This document shows positions 24,209 through 36,712 of a DNA stretch of 64,000 bases, one piece after another. The stretch comes from Gemmatimonadota bacterium (GTDB taxonomy: Bacteria; Gemmatimonadota; Gemmatimonadetes; Gemmatimonadales; GWC2-71-9), in NCBI GenBank assembly GCA_009692115.1, contig SHZU01000006.1, positions 164,552 through 228,551 of the forward strand, given 5' to 3'. Below the pieces are notes generated by a model that searched no databases, was not told where the DNA came from, and worked only from the letters and a program-made list of their open reading frames with translations. Position 1 is the stretch's first letter; the number at the start of each line of letters is the position of its first letter. The position numbers were made by a program, and so were the translations under genes.

Positions 24209-24970
24209 GTGACCGACCATCTCAATCTGATCGGGGTGGCCCAACTCGGCTTTTTGCGCCGGACCGGGCGGTGGGCGGTCGATGCGTCGCGGGCGGTCGG
24301 GATGCCTCGGGTGTGGGCGCCCCTCGTCGTCACCCACATGCGGCGGCTCGGCGTCGACTCCATTCCGATCTCGCTGTTTCTGGCGGTGTTTACCGGGATC
24401 GTGCTCGCCCTGCTCGCCTCCTACATCTTTACCGGCGCCGTGCCGCTCTATTTCGTGGGCGCGCTGGTCGCCAAGACCATCATGATGGAGCTCGGGCCGG
24501 TGCTGACCGGCATGGCGCTGGCCGGCCGGGTGGGTGCCAACATCGCCGCGGAACTCGGCACCATGAAGGTGACCGAGCAGGTCGATGCGCTGGAGACCCT
24601 GGCGGTCGACGTGCATGCCTACCTGGTCGTGCCGAGGGTCGTTGCGGCCACCCTGATGTTTCCGGTCGTGACTGCCCTGGCGATTGCCGTTGGCGTCGTC
24701 TCGGGGTGGATTACGGCCACCAGTCTGCTCGACCTCTCGACTCCCGAGTTCTTCAAAGGGGTCCGTCAGTTCTACCAGTTCAAAGACATTTGGTTCGGCT
24801 TGCTCAAGAGCGCCAGCTTCGGCTGTGCGATTGCCGTCATGGGCGCGCTGACCGGACTCCGGACCCAAGGGGGCGCCGAGGGAGTTGGCCGCTCAACGAC
24901 CCGGGCCGTGGTGCTGGGCTGCGAGGCCATCCTGGTGCTCGACGCGTTCTGGGCCCTGGTCCTGTTGTAG
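24209..24970 (+). CDS. mlaE: MlaE-family lipid ABC transporter permease
   Basis: 253-aa multi-pass inner-membrane permease. Family signatures are VWAPLVVTHMRRLGVDSIPI, MELGPVLTGMALAGRVGANIAAELG and MKVTEQVDALETLAVD. With MlaF (ATPase) and the MCE-domain MlaD it forms a complex moving phospholipids between the two membranes, maintaining outer-membrane asymmetry. GTG at 24209 is the best start, giving VTDHLNLIGVAQLG; the frame is open further upstream through the tRNA-Ala region, which is not coding. Six bases separate it from mlaF. Confidence 0.92.
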   Translation: MTDHLNLIGVAQLGFLRRTGRWAVDASRAVGMPRVWAPLVVTHMRRLGVDSIPISLFLAVFTGIVLALLASYIFTGAVPLYFVGALVAKTIMMELGPVLTGMALAGRVGANIAAELGTMKVTEQVDALETLAVDVHAYLVVPRVVAATLMFPVVTALAIAVGVVSGWITATSLLDLSTPEFFKGVRQFYQFKDIWFGLLKSASFGCAIAVMGALTGLRTQGGAEGVGRSTTRAVVLGCEAILVLDAFWALVLL

Positions 24971-24976
24971 GCCACG

Positions 24977-25699
24977 ATGATCCGGTTTCGGAACGTGTCG
25001 AAGGCGTTTGGCGCCAAACGGGTGCTCGAAGGGTTTACCCTCGACATCCCGGACGGGCAGACCACTGTCCTGCTCGGCTATTCCGGCACCGGCAAGAGCG
25101 TAGCCCTCAAGCACATCGTGGGATTGCTCGAACCGGACAGCGGTGAGGTCGAAGTCGACGGCAAGGTGGTGGCGGACCTCTCTCGCGACGAATTGATGGC
25201 GATGCGGGCGTCGATTGGATACGTCTTTCAGTTTGCCGCGTTGTTCGATTCGATGTCGGTCTTCGACAATGTGGCGCTCGGGCTCCGTCAACAGGGGCGG
25301 CCCGAGGATGAGGTCGGGCGCCGGGTGGAAACCAGTCTGGACCGGGTCGGGCTCAAGGATGCGATGGTCCGGTTGCCGAGCGAGCTGTCCGGGGGGATGC
25401 GGAAACGGGTCGGCATTGCCCGGGCGATTGCGCTCGAGCCTCGCTACATTTTGTACGACGAACCGACGACCGGCCTCGACCCCGTGACGGCCGCGGTCAT
25501 CGACGAGCTCATGGTGCGGACCAAACGGGATCTCGGGGTGACCGGCGTGGTGGTGACCCACGATATGCGCCGTGCCTTTGCGGTCGCCGATCGGATCGCG
25601 ATGTTGTATGAGGGGCGGGTCCACGCCGTCGGCACGGTCGACGAGATTCGGCAGACGGAGGACCCTTTGGTTCGCCAGTTTATTGAAGGTCGCCCATGA
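24977..25699 (+). CDS. mlaF: MlaF-family lipid ABC transporter ATP-binding protein
   Basis: 240-aa cytoplasmic ATPase. Walker A is LGYSGTGKSVALKHIVGL, the Q-loop region is YVFQFAALFDSMSVFDNV, the signature is LSGGMRKRVGIARAIAL, Walker B is YILYDEPTTGLDP and the H-loop is VVTHDM. The F-x-AALFDS region is typical of Mla ATPases. It overlaps mlaD by four bases (ATGA). Confidence 0.95.
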   Translation: MIRFRNVSKAFGAKRVLEGFTLDIPDGQTTVLLGYSGTGKSVALKHIVGLLEPDSGEVEVDGKVVADLSRDELMAMRASIGYVFQFAALFDSMSVFDNVALGLRQQGRPEDEVGRRVETSLDRVGLKDAMVRLPSELSGGMRKRVGIARAIALEPRYILYDEPTTGLDPVTAAVIDELMVRTKRDLGVTGVVVTHDMRRAFAVADRIAMLYEGRVHAVGTVDEIRQTEDPLVRQFIEGRP

Positions 25700-26703
25700 A
25701 GCGTCGGAACGAATTCCTGGTCGGTACCTCGGTCGTGGCCGCCTTCGCGGTCGTGATCTTCGGGGCGATTTGGCTCTCGGAGACGGATCTTGGCAACCGG
25801 GACATCATCCACGGGGCCCGGTTCCGAGAAATCGGGGGGCTCAACGTGGGCGCGCCCGTCACGCTGCGCGGTGTCAAGGTCGGACGGGTCAATGCGATTC
25901 GCCTGGCCCCCGACGATTGGGTCGAGGCCGACCTCAAGATCCGGCTCGATGTGGATTTACCCGCCAGTCCGGTGGCCATCGCCGCGTCGGGCAGCTTGTT
26001 CGGCGAGTGGCAGGTCACTCTGATGGGGCTTCCCGACGCGCCCCAGGACCCCGAACTCCGGGCCCGATTGGCCGAGGCCGCGGCACCGGCCGGCGAGCTC
26101 TGGCCGGGCGCCACCCTTCCCGACATCGGCCAACTCACCCAGCAGGCCAATCGGATCGCCACCGATTTGGGCACCATGACGGGCCGGGTCTCGTCGGCGC
26201 TCGATTCCAGCGCCATTCAGGATGTCCGACGGAGCCTCCGCGACCTCCGTGAGGCGGCCGACCGGTTGGCGGAGTTTGCCCGCAAACAGACTGGGCCGTT
26301 CAACCAAGTCACCACCAATCTGGCCGCCACGTCCGACGAAGTCGGTGCCGCCTCGAAGCGAGTCAACACCCTGCTCGGCCGGGTCGAAGATGCCACCAAG
26401 GACAACCAGATCGGCGACATCATGAACTCCGCGAGGGCCACGTCAGCCGATCTCCGGTCCGCCTCCGCCGATGCCAAGGAGTTGCTCGGCGCGATCCGAG
26501 CCCACCAGAATACGCTGACTCGAATTCTGGAGACCACCGATACGCTGCTCACCAAGGTGCAGTCGGGCCGGGGCAGTCTCGGCTTGCTGGCCCGTGACTC
26601 GACGTTATACCTGGAAACCACGGCCCTTATCAAGAGCATGAAAGACCTGTTGGCCGAAATTCAGGCTAACCCCCGCCGTTTCTTCCGTTTCTCCGTTTTC
26701 TAG
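25696..26703 (+). CDS. mlaD: MCE/MlaD-family lipid-binding protein
   Basis: 335 aa. One N-terminal membrane anchor (FLVGTSVVAAFAVVIFGAIW) is followed by an MCE domain at about 38-115 (FREIGGLNVGAPVTLRGVKVGRV) and a long helical C-terminal region with heptad-like repeats. Anchored in the inner membrane and facing the periplasm, MCE rings bind and channel phospholipids for the MlaE/F transporter. No separate mlaB, mlaC or mlaA gene is present, so those parts must be elsewhere or absent. Confidence 0.92.
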   Translation: MKRRNEFLVGTSVVAAFAVVIFGAIWLSETDLGNRDIIHGARFREIGGLNVGAPVTLRGVKVGRVNAIRLAPDDWVEADLKIRLDVDLPASPVAIAASGSLFGEWQVTLMGLPDAPQDPELRARLAEAAAPAGELWPGATLPDIGQLTQQANRIATDLGTMTGRVSSALDSSAIQDVRRSLRDLREAADRLAEFARKQTGPFNQVTTNLAATSDEVGAASKRVNTLLGRVEDATKDNQIGDIMNSARATSADLRSASADAKELLGAIRAHQNTLTRILETTDTLLTKVQSGRGSLGLLARDSTLYLETTALIKSMKDLLAEIQANPRRFFRFSVF

Positions 26704-26714
26704 GACGATCGATC

Positions 26715-27209
26715 GTGTCGAAGGAGAAGCGTCCAGAGGGCGGTCGGCCCCGCCGCGCCAAACGGGAAGTGAGCGCCGGCGGGATCGTCTTTCGGCGATT
26801 TCCGGATCCGGGCACTCATCGCTTCCTGCTGATTCGCGATAGCTACGGCCATTGGGGCTTCCCGAAAGGGCACTTGGAGGATGCCGAGTCCCCAGTGGAG
26901 GCCGCGGCGCGAGAAACGACGGAGGAAACCGGCTTGGGGGAGCTCCGCCTCCATGCGACCCTCGAGACCATCGACTGGTACTTCCGGCTCCGCGGCAAAC
27001 TGATTCACAAATTCTGCCACTTCTTTTTGTTCGAGTCGCCGGCCGGCGAGCCGGTGCCCCAGGCCGATGAAGGCATTACCGAGTGTATTTGGGTGTCGTT
27101 CGAGGAGGCGATCGAGCAACTCGGGTACGAGAATGCCCGGGGGGTACTCCGGCGGGCCGGGGAATTGACTCAGCAACTGGTGGCCGGTCCCCAATTGACG
27201 GTCGAGTAG
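26715..27209 (+). CDS. NUDIX hydrolase
   Basis: 164 aa. The Nudix box is complete: GHLEDAESPVEAAARETTEE then TGL, with the catalytic Glu residues in REtxEE. The N-terminal SAGGIVFRR and the GFPKGHLE lead-in resemble diadenosine-polyphosphate (Ap4A-type) hydrolases, a substrate guess only. GTG at 26715 follows mlaD by 11 bases, so it is probably in the same transcript. No strong ribosome-binding site is seen. Confidence 0.9.
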   Translation: MSKEKRPEGGRPRRAKREVSAGGIVFRRFPDPGTHRFLLIRDSYGHWGFPKGHLEDAESPVEAAARETTEETGLGELRLHATLETIDWYFRLRGKLIHKFCHFFLFESPAGEPVPQADEGITECIWVSFEEAIEQLGYENARGVLRRAGELTQQLVAGPQLTVE

Positions 27210-27212
27210 CGA

Positions 27213-27989
27213 GTGCCCGCGGTCGTTGCGGCACTCCTCGATAGCCCGCTCGCCCTCGCCTCGCTTCGCCGTTCGCTCCCGAAGGGGTCCGGCGCCCTGC
27301 GCGGATGCCGAACGGCTGCCGCCCTCTCGGCGGTGGTCGAGTCGGAACTCGTCGACAGCATCGTGCTAGGCGCTCGGGCCCGCCGGACGGTCGACCTCCC
27401 CGACCTCCGGCGCCGGTTTCCGAACCTGCCCGTGATTCTCTACGGCGTCGTTCGCTCCGACGAAGGGGCCGCGTTGCTCGAGCTCGACGCGCTGGGGATT
27501 CGGCGGATCATCGTGGAGGGAATTGATGATCCGATGGTGGGGGATCTCGTCGCCCGTGGCGGCTCCGCGGCGGCCCGCCGGGAAGCCCTTGCCGGGGTCC
27601 CCGCGACGCTTCGGCTGACCGAACCGCTCCAGCGCCGCGCGTTCGACCTGCTGGCCGCGACGGTCGGGAAACCGCCGACCGTGACCTCGCTGGCCCGGCG
27701 TCTTCGGGTCAGCCGGGAGCACCTCTCGCGGCAGTTCGGGGCCGGCGGGGCTCCCAACTTGAAACGGGTTTCCAACCTGCTCCAAGTCCTCGCGGTCAAG
27801 GACTTCGTCTCGAATCCCGGATACGATGTTACCGCCGCGGCCAGCCGGTTCGGGTTTGCCAGCCTGGGCCACCTGCGGACCGTGGTCCGGCGGGTGGTCC
27901 GGCTGCCGGTCGAGGGGCTCCCGAGCGCCAGTCTGGCCGATCTGGTCAAGCGATTCGCCGCGCAAGGCGGCCGGAGCCAGTCGGGGTAG
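27213..27989 (+). CDS. AraC-type helix-turn-helix protein
   Basis: 258 aa. The C-terminal part (about 150-240) holds an AraC-like DNA-binding domain with two helix-turn-helix units (SLARRLRVSREHLSRQFGAG and DVTAAASRFGFASLGHLRTV). The N-terminal about 120 residues resemble a receiver-like alpha/beta fold (LPVILYGVVRSDEGAALLEL) but lack an evident phospho-acceptor Asp. GTG at 27213 lies four bases after the NUDIX stop. It lies directly upstream of the atp genes; whether it regulates them is unknown. Confidence 0.75.
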   Translation: MPAVVAALLDSPLALASLRRSLPKGSGALRGCRTAAALSAVVESELVDSIVLGARARRTVDLPDLRRRFPNLPVILYGVVRSDEGAALLELDALGIRRIIVEGIDDPMVGDLVARGGSAAARREALAGVPATLRLTEPLQRRAFDLLAATVGKPPTVTSLARRLRVSREHLSRQFGAGGAPNLKRVSNLLQVLAVKDFVSNPGYDVTAAASRFGFASLGHLRTVVRRVVRLPVEGLPSASLADLVKRFAAQGGRSQSG

Positions 27990-28005
27990 GGCAAGGTGAC
28001 GTCGC

Positions 28006-28040
28006 TTGCCTCGGCATAGTGATTGTGATATTTTTCACAA
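28006..28040 (+). promoter_or_regulatory. atp promoter overlapped by a CRP/FNR-like palindrome
   Basis: TTGCCT (28006-28011), 17-bp spacer, TATTTT (28029-28034) is a plausible promoter for atpA. The -10 lies inside the palindrome TTGTGA-N6-TCACAA (28023-28040), which contains the exact E. coli CRP consensus core TGTGA-N6-TCACA. Placed over the -10, a bound regulator would be expected to repress. The start codon is 40 bp further on. Confidence 0.65.
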
Positions 28041-28079
28041 GCTAGGCCAACTCCTGATCACTCAACGATCTGATACCAT

Positions 28080-29657
<1,578 letters not shown>

Positions 29658-29663
29658 TCCGAA

Positions 29664-32240
<2,577 letters not shown>

Positions 32241-32273
32241 CGGCCCCGGCACCCGACTCGAAGGAGACTCCCC

Positions 32274-32878
32274 ATGTTGCGTACGGCTTTCGTTACCTCC
32301 GGCCTCATGCTGATCGTGGCGGCCGATCTCACGGCCCAATCCACGGCCACCCCGGTGTTCCTCGCCCCCTATCGGGCGTTGCAGCGAGTGGAATACGGCG
32401 CCTCGCTGTCCGATCCAGGATCCGGGATTGCCGTCGAGGGGTTCTACCGATTCGGCAGCCGGAAGTACGACATCGGGTTCCGGGGCGGCTTTGCCGACAC
32501 CGACCTGGGCCGGACCCAATTCCTCGCCGGGGTTGATTTTCGAACCCAGGTCATCGATCACAGCGATGATTTCCCGCTCGACGGCGCGATCACCGCGGGC
32601 ATCGGCGGCCGGTTCGGCGACGGTGAGTCGCAAGCCTACATTCCGTTGGGTCTTTCCCTGGGCCGGCGGGTCGAGCTCGAGGATTCCAACGTCGAGTTTA
32701 CTCCGTACTTCCACCCGGTGCTCGCCCCGACCTTCGGAGATGGCACGTACGACAGCCGGCTGTTGTTCGGCTGGGCTTGGGCGTCGATGTTTCATGCAAC
32801 GAGAAGTCCGATGTCCGCGTGAGCGGCGCCTTGGGCGACTACAACGGGATCGGGATCAGCTTCGCGATCCTGAGATAG
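32274..32878 (+). pseudogene. Secreted beta-barrel protein with a C-terminal frameshift
   Basis: ATG 32274 has a strong AAGGAG upstream. The product starts with a signal peptide (LRTAFVTSGLMLIVAADLTA before Gln) and beta-rich sequence of a small outer-membrane barrel. At about 32770 the frame turns into nonsense (WAWASMFHATRSPMSA, stop at 32822). The +2 frame continues sensibly as LGVDVSCNEKSDVRVSGALG and ends ISFAILR at 32878. Insertion of one base at about 32771 restores a single frame of about 200 aa. No family recognised. A real mutation or a sequencing indel are both possible. Confidence 0.7.
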
Positions 32879-32884
32879 GCTGGC

Positions 32885-33523
32885 TTGGTGCGGACTTTGG
32901 CTTCAGCGATTGGTCTTTCCATCCTGGCAACTCCGCTCGCCGCGCAAGCGCCGGCGATTCCGATCATGAACGCCGGTTTGTCACGGGGTTTTTCGCTGGC
33001 GTCGATGGTCGGCTTCAACAATGTCGCCGCCGGCGACGGGACCGGGTTCCTTCTCTCGGGTACCGCCGGGTTCCGCCGGGTGGCCGTGGGAGCGTTTGTG
33101 TCCGGCTGGTCAGGTTCGGCGCTTGGGACGGAGACGGTCGTGGCGCGGGGCGCCAGCGTCGCGGTCAAGCTGGCCGGCGGCCCGTTGGTTCCGGTCGGCG
33201 TCACGCTACTGACCGGCGCCGGGTACTACTCGCCGAACGCGGGCGGACTCACCAACTGGCGGGTGCCGGTTGGGCTCGGCATTTCGTGGACGATCCCGCA
33301 GCCCGTCGTGGCCCTCAAATTCTGGGTCTCACCGCGGCTCGATTATTCCCGGATTCGGGCGACTCGGACCACGACGGCCACCGAGTTCGGCATGAGCGGC
33401 GGGGTCAACTTCGGATTCTTGAACGGATTCGGGCTCGACCTCGCCGTCGATCGATCGTTTACCCATGGGCTTGGCGCCAAACCGGCTTCCGTCGGCTTGG
33501 GCGCCAGCTACAACTTCAGGTAG
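32885..33523 (+). CDS. Secreted outer-membrane barrel protein, paralog A
   Basis: 212 aa starting at TTG 32885 or GTG 32888. A signal peptide (LASAIGLSILATPLAA before Gln) leads to PAIPIMNAGLSRGFSLASMV and ends in the aromatic motif ASVGLGASYNFR, typical of outer-membrane barrels. It is homologous to the next protein in its beginning (IPIMNAGLSRG versus VPVRNAGVTQG), middle (GGPLVPVGVTL versus GGPLVPLKVVW) and end. Function unknown. Confidence 0.75.
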   Translation: MVRTLASAIGLSILATPLAAQAPAIPIMNAGLSRGFSLASMVGFNNVAAGDGTGFLLSGTAGFRRVAVGAFVSGWSGSALGTETVVARGASVAVKLAGGPLVPVGVTLLTGAGYYSPNAGGLTNWRVPVGLGISWTIPQPVVALKFWVSPRLDYSRIRATRTTTATEFGMSGGVNFGFLNGFGLDLAVDRSFTHGLGAKPASVGLGASYNFR

Positions 33524-33530
33524 GCTCTCC

Positions 33531-34202
33531 CTGACGTTTCGGAGTTTCGGGCCCGCCCTCGTCCTCCCATCGGCCATCTTCGTGGCTGCCGCCGGCGCCC
33601 AAGACGCCGCGGTACCGGTTCGGAACGCGGGCGTCACGCAGGGCATTACGGTGGGTGCCGATCTCGGCTTTGGCCGGATCAAGCGTTCCGGTACCCCCGG
33701 TGACGACCGTTCCCGGGCGATCGCGCTCGGCGCCTCGGCTGGATTTGGTCCCCTCGGCGTGACGATCGCGGTGTCGCGCGTGACTCTCGACCCGGCCGTT
33801 GGCGGGAATCAGAGCAGCTCGGTGCTGACCGGCTCGGCCCAGTTCACGGTCATTGGCGGTCCGTTGGTTCCGCTCAAGGTAGTATGGCAGGCAGGCGCGG
33901 ATCGTTCCTTGACCAACGGCGGGGCGGGGTCGCCCTGGCGCGGATGGGCTGGGATTGGCGCGGCGCTCAGCATTCCTGCCGCCGTCCTGTCCATCAAGCC
34001 GTGGATTGCACCCCGGCTCGACTACATTGGAAGCCAGCCGGTGACCGGGGGCCGCATCAAGGCCGCGGTCAGCGCCGGCATCGATCTGGGGCTGCTGAAC
34101 GGATGGGGACTTCGGGTCGGGTACGATAGCCGGCTCGGTTGGCGTAGCGGGGGTACTCCCGCCTCCGGTGTCAGCATTGGGACCAGCTATCATTTTCGTT
34201 AA
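33531..34202 (+). CDS. Secreted outer-membrane barrel protein, paralog B
   Basis: About 223 aa. The natural signal peptide starts at CTG 33531 (TFRSFGPALVLPSAIFVAAA then GA before Gln), aligned with that of paralog A. The only ATG upstream is 33465, inside paralog A, and would add 22 residues before the signal. I therefore prefer the CTG start, with moderate certainty. The product ends ASGVSIGTSYHFR like paralog A. Tandem duplication with strong divergence is the likely origin. Confidence 0.72.
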   Translation: MTFRSFGPALVLPSAIFVAAAGAQDAAVPVRNAGVTQGITVGADLGFGRIKRSGTPGDDRSRAIALGASAGFGPLGVTIAVSRVTLDPAVGGNQSSSVLTGSAQFTVIGGPLVPLKVVWQAGADRSLTNGGAGSPWRGWAGIGAALSIPAAVLSIKPWIAPRLDYIGSQPVTGGRIKAAVSAGIDLGLLNGWGLRVGYDSRLGWRSGGTPASGVSIGTSYHFR

Positions 34203-34215
34203 CGGACGAGGACTC

Positions 34216-34584
34216 GTGCTGAACATTCGACGGATCGGGCCGGTGCTGGTCGTGGCCGCCCTGGCGATGACGGGATGTGCCCAAAGTTTCGATGCCACGA
34301 GCCTTGGCGTTCCGGCAACAATGGCCTCGGCGGCGGGCGACGCGGCGGTCGGGCAGCCGTTCCGGGTGTCCTCCCACACGGTCCATGCCTTCTGGGGCTT
34401 GATGCCGCTCGGGAAGGCGCGGCTCGACAAAGCTTTGGCGAGTCAGCTGGTTGGCGGCAAGGAAGTCGCTCAACTCAAGATCAAGACCAAGAGCCGGTGG
34501 TCGGACCTGCTGTTTACGGTGCTGACGGCTGGAATCATCGCGCCGAAGACGGTTATCTACGAAGGCATCGTCGTCGGTCGCTAA
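34216..34584 (+). CDS. Small lipoprotein, Bor-like
   Basis: 122 aa from GTG 34216 (GAGGAC upstream). The signal LNIRRIGPVLVVAALAMTGC has a lipobox-type cysteine. The second half (FWGLMPLGKARLDKAL ... DLLFTVLTAGIIAPKTVIYE) resembles Bor/Iss-like lipoproteins in the pattern of a hydrophobic GLLxFxTxGIxxP segment near the C-terminus. The resemblance is weak. Its stop overlaps the stop of the convergent DUF2064 remnant. Confidence 0.7.
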   Translation: MLNIRRIGPVLVVAALAMTGCAQSFDATSLGVPATMASAAGDAAVGQPFRVSSHTVHAFWGLMPLGKARLDKALASQLVGGKEVAQLKIKTKSRWSDLLFTVLTAGIIAPKTVIYEGIVVGR

Positions 34585-34915
34585 CGGCCAGGCGGCTCCG
34601 GAATCAGGCGGAGGGCCATGGCATCGGCCATGGTGTCCACATTCCGCAGGCGTTCGGGTTCCACCCACGAACGCCCGAGGGCTCGGAGTCGCTGCCGGGT
34701 TTCGGCGAGCACGGTCGACGTGCTCCGCGATGCCTGAGAAGAGATCCGGCAGCGGCGTGAGGCTCCCGAGCAGGTAGTACCCGCCGTCGACACTCGGTCC
34801 GAGTACCGTGGTTCCGCCCGCCAGGGCACTGCCCGCTTCCACCAACAGTTCTGTCGTAATGCCGCGGCAATCTCCGCCCAGGAGTATCAGGGGCCTTCCG
34901 TTGGGAACATCGTGG
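34581..34915 (-). pseudogene. DUF2064-type glycosyltransferase remnant
   Basis: Three minus frames must be joined to read this piece. One gives PLILLGGDCRGITTELLVEA then TVLGPSVDGGYYLLGSLTP, the sugar-nucleotide-binding core of DUF2064 (GsDC and GPaxDGGYxLiG motifs). Another, after about 34740, gives STSTVLAETRQRLRALGRSW and ends RLIPEPPGR at 34581. The N-terminal about 100 residues are missing. A decayed gene, truncated at 34915 and frameshifted. Confidence 0.7.
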
Positions 34916-34943
34916 GCGGTCGCCGAGCCAGTCCCGAAACTCT

Positions 34944-35330
34944 CTTGAGATCGACCCGAAGCGGATCATCGATGAGATCAGGACGATGGACGATCAACTC
35001 GTCGTGGCGGCCCAGACCCCCAAGATCCTGGCGGGCCTCCTGTCGGCGTTTGCGCTCGTGGCCCCGATTCTCGTGGCGGTCGGGCGGTACGGAATCTTGA
35101 GCGGTTACGTCAACAACCGGGTCGCTGAAATCGGGGTCGGGGCCGGGATCGGCCTGTCCCTGCTGTTCGGGACGGTGTTGGCCAAGTTTCCCGCCAGCCT
35201 GCGGACCAACGAGCCGGTGCTGTTAGCCTTGGTGGCGCTGGGGTTCCTCTCGATTGCCGTCATCCCGTGTGTGATTCCGGCTTGGCGCGCGTCCCGCGTC
35301 GACCCGGCCACGGTCCTGCGGCACGAATAG
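34944..35330 (+). pseudogene. FtsX-like ABC permease (ADOP type) C-terminal remnant
   Basis: The frame reads LEIDPKRIIDEIRTMDDQLV, then a membrane helix and VGRYGILSGYVNNRVAEIGV, matching the end of MacB/ADOP-type permeases. The expected RMALGA segment after REIG is missing, and the frame rejoins a final two-helix part ending PAWRASRVDPATVLRHE, the usual C-terminus. The large N-terminal portion is absent and no start codon fits. Next to the DUF2064 remnant: a small graveyard between lipoprotein and waaA. Confidence 0.75.
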
Positions 35331-35341
35331 CGGCGCTGGTC

Positions 35342-36610
35342 TCAGCCTGCGGCGAGAAGTTCTTCAACCAGCACTGCATTGCGGTCAGCCGCGCCCTGCT
35401 CGTTGGTCACGAGTTCAAGGCCGCGGGCGCCGGCGGCGGGGCCGACCGTCGAATCGGCCCAGTCGGTCCAGGTATCGGCCAGCTGTCCGGCGGCGTCGGG
35501 GCCCGAGATGGTCCGAGCCCCGCCGGCCTCGAGCAGCAGACCGGCCTCCCGGCTCGACTGCCATCGAGGACCGACGATGACCGGCACGCCGGCTGCTGCC
35601 GGCTCGAGGACGGAGTGCAGGCCCGCCGATCCGAATCCCCCACCGACATAGGCAATCCGGGCTCCGGCGTAGATCGTGGCCAAGAGTCCCACCTGATCGA
35701 CGATGATGACATCCGGAACCGCTTGCCCCAGTTCGCTTAACCGCCCGGACGGCCACCCGGTCAGCCGGACGGCCGTGGTCAGCGAGTCGAGATGGGTCAG
35801 CTCATGGGGCACCAGAATCAGCCGGGCGTTGGGGACCCGGGCTCGGACCCGGCGGTAGGCGTCGAGAATGAGGTGCTCGTCGGCGGGCCAGGTCGAGCCG
35901 GCCACCAGGGTCGGGGCGCCGGCCGTTAGGCGGCGGAGGGGATCGTCCGGGGCGATGGCCCGCACCCGTTCGGCGGCGCTATCGAACCTGGGGTCCCCGG
36001 TGATGGTGATCCGGGCGGGGTCGGCGCCGAGGTGAATCAGGCGCTCGGCGTCGGGGGCGGCCACGGCGCCGATCCGGTCGAGGGCTTGATAGCCGGGCCG
36101 GGTGAGCCATCGGGCGATCGGGTGGCCTCGGCGGCTCACGGCGCTGACGGTGCCCGCGATCATTCCGAGTTTGACCCCCCGGGCGGAGGCGCCGGTGGCA
36201 AATTCTGGCCAGAGATCGAGTTTGGTAAAAATGAGGGCGGCGGGTGCCAGCACATCGAGCATTTGGCGGACGTTCGAGCGGGTGTCGTAGGGCAGGTACC
36301 CGGCGGAGTCGACCGGTTGGCGGCCGGCGAGTCGTTCCGCCGAGGGGCTGAAGAAACTGTAGACGATTTGCCAGGAGGGGTTCCGGCGCCGGAGCCGGTC
36401 GAGCACCGCGTTGGCCTGGAGGCCTTCACCGACGGAGGGCGCGTGGATCCAGACCAGCGGGCGCGAGGGGTCGCGGTGCGCGGCGGCCCATCGACGCCAG
36501 TGCTCGAGCGCGGCCCGCCGGGCCCGATCGCCGAGCGCGAGCTTCGAGGATCCTCGGGCCACCACGGGGAGGAGCGCGGTGGCCAACTCGGCCACGGTTC
36601 GATAGGCCAT
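35342..36610 (-). CDS. waaA: 3-deoxy-D-manno-octulosonic acid (Kdo) transferase
   Basis: 422 aa, GT30 family. Adds Kdo to lipid IVA at the inner leaflet, committing to lipopolysaccharide. The catalytic Glu lies in VWIHAPSVGEGLQANAV, and SPSAERLAG, DLWPEFATGA, ITGDPRFDSAA and VGGGFGSAGLHSVLEPAAAG follow the family pattern. ATG 36610 gives the usual short hydrophobic N-terminus; the open frame to 36727 was rejected. Its presence argues for an LPS-bearing diderm. Confidence 0.92.
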   Translation of the reverse strand: MAYRTVAELATALLPVVARGSSKLALGDRARRAALEHWRRWAAAHRDPSRPLVWIHAPSVGEGLQANAVLDRLRRRNPSWQIVYSFFSPSAERLAGRQPVDSAGYLPYDTRSNVRQMLDVLAPAALIFTKLDLWPEFATGASARGVKLGMIAGTVSAVSRRGHPIARWLTRPGYQALDRIGAVAAPDAERLIHLGADPARITITGDPRFDSAAERVRAIAPDDPLRRLTAGAPTLVAGSTWPADEHLILDAYRRVRARVPNARLILVPHELTHLDSLTTAVRLTGWPSGRLSELGQAVPDVIIVDQVGLLATIYAGARIAYVGGGFGSAGLHSVLEPAAAGVPVIVGPRWQSSREAGLLLEAGGARTISGPDAAGQLADTWTDWADSTVGPAAGARGLELVTNEQGAADRNAVLVEELLAAG

Positions 36611-36712
36611 CGAGGTGTGGGACACGACCCAATTTAGCGGGGGCTTGTGTTTAGCGAGCGAGTTTCCCAATTTAGAGACGCCCCTACGGCAGGTATGTTC
36701 CACCCCAGGCTC

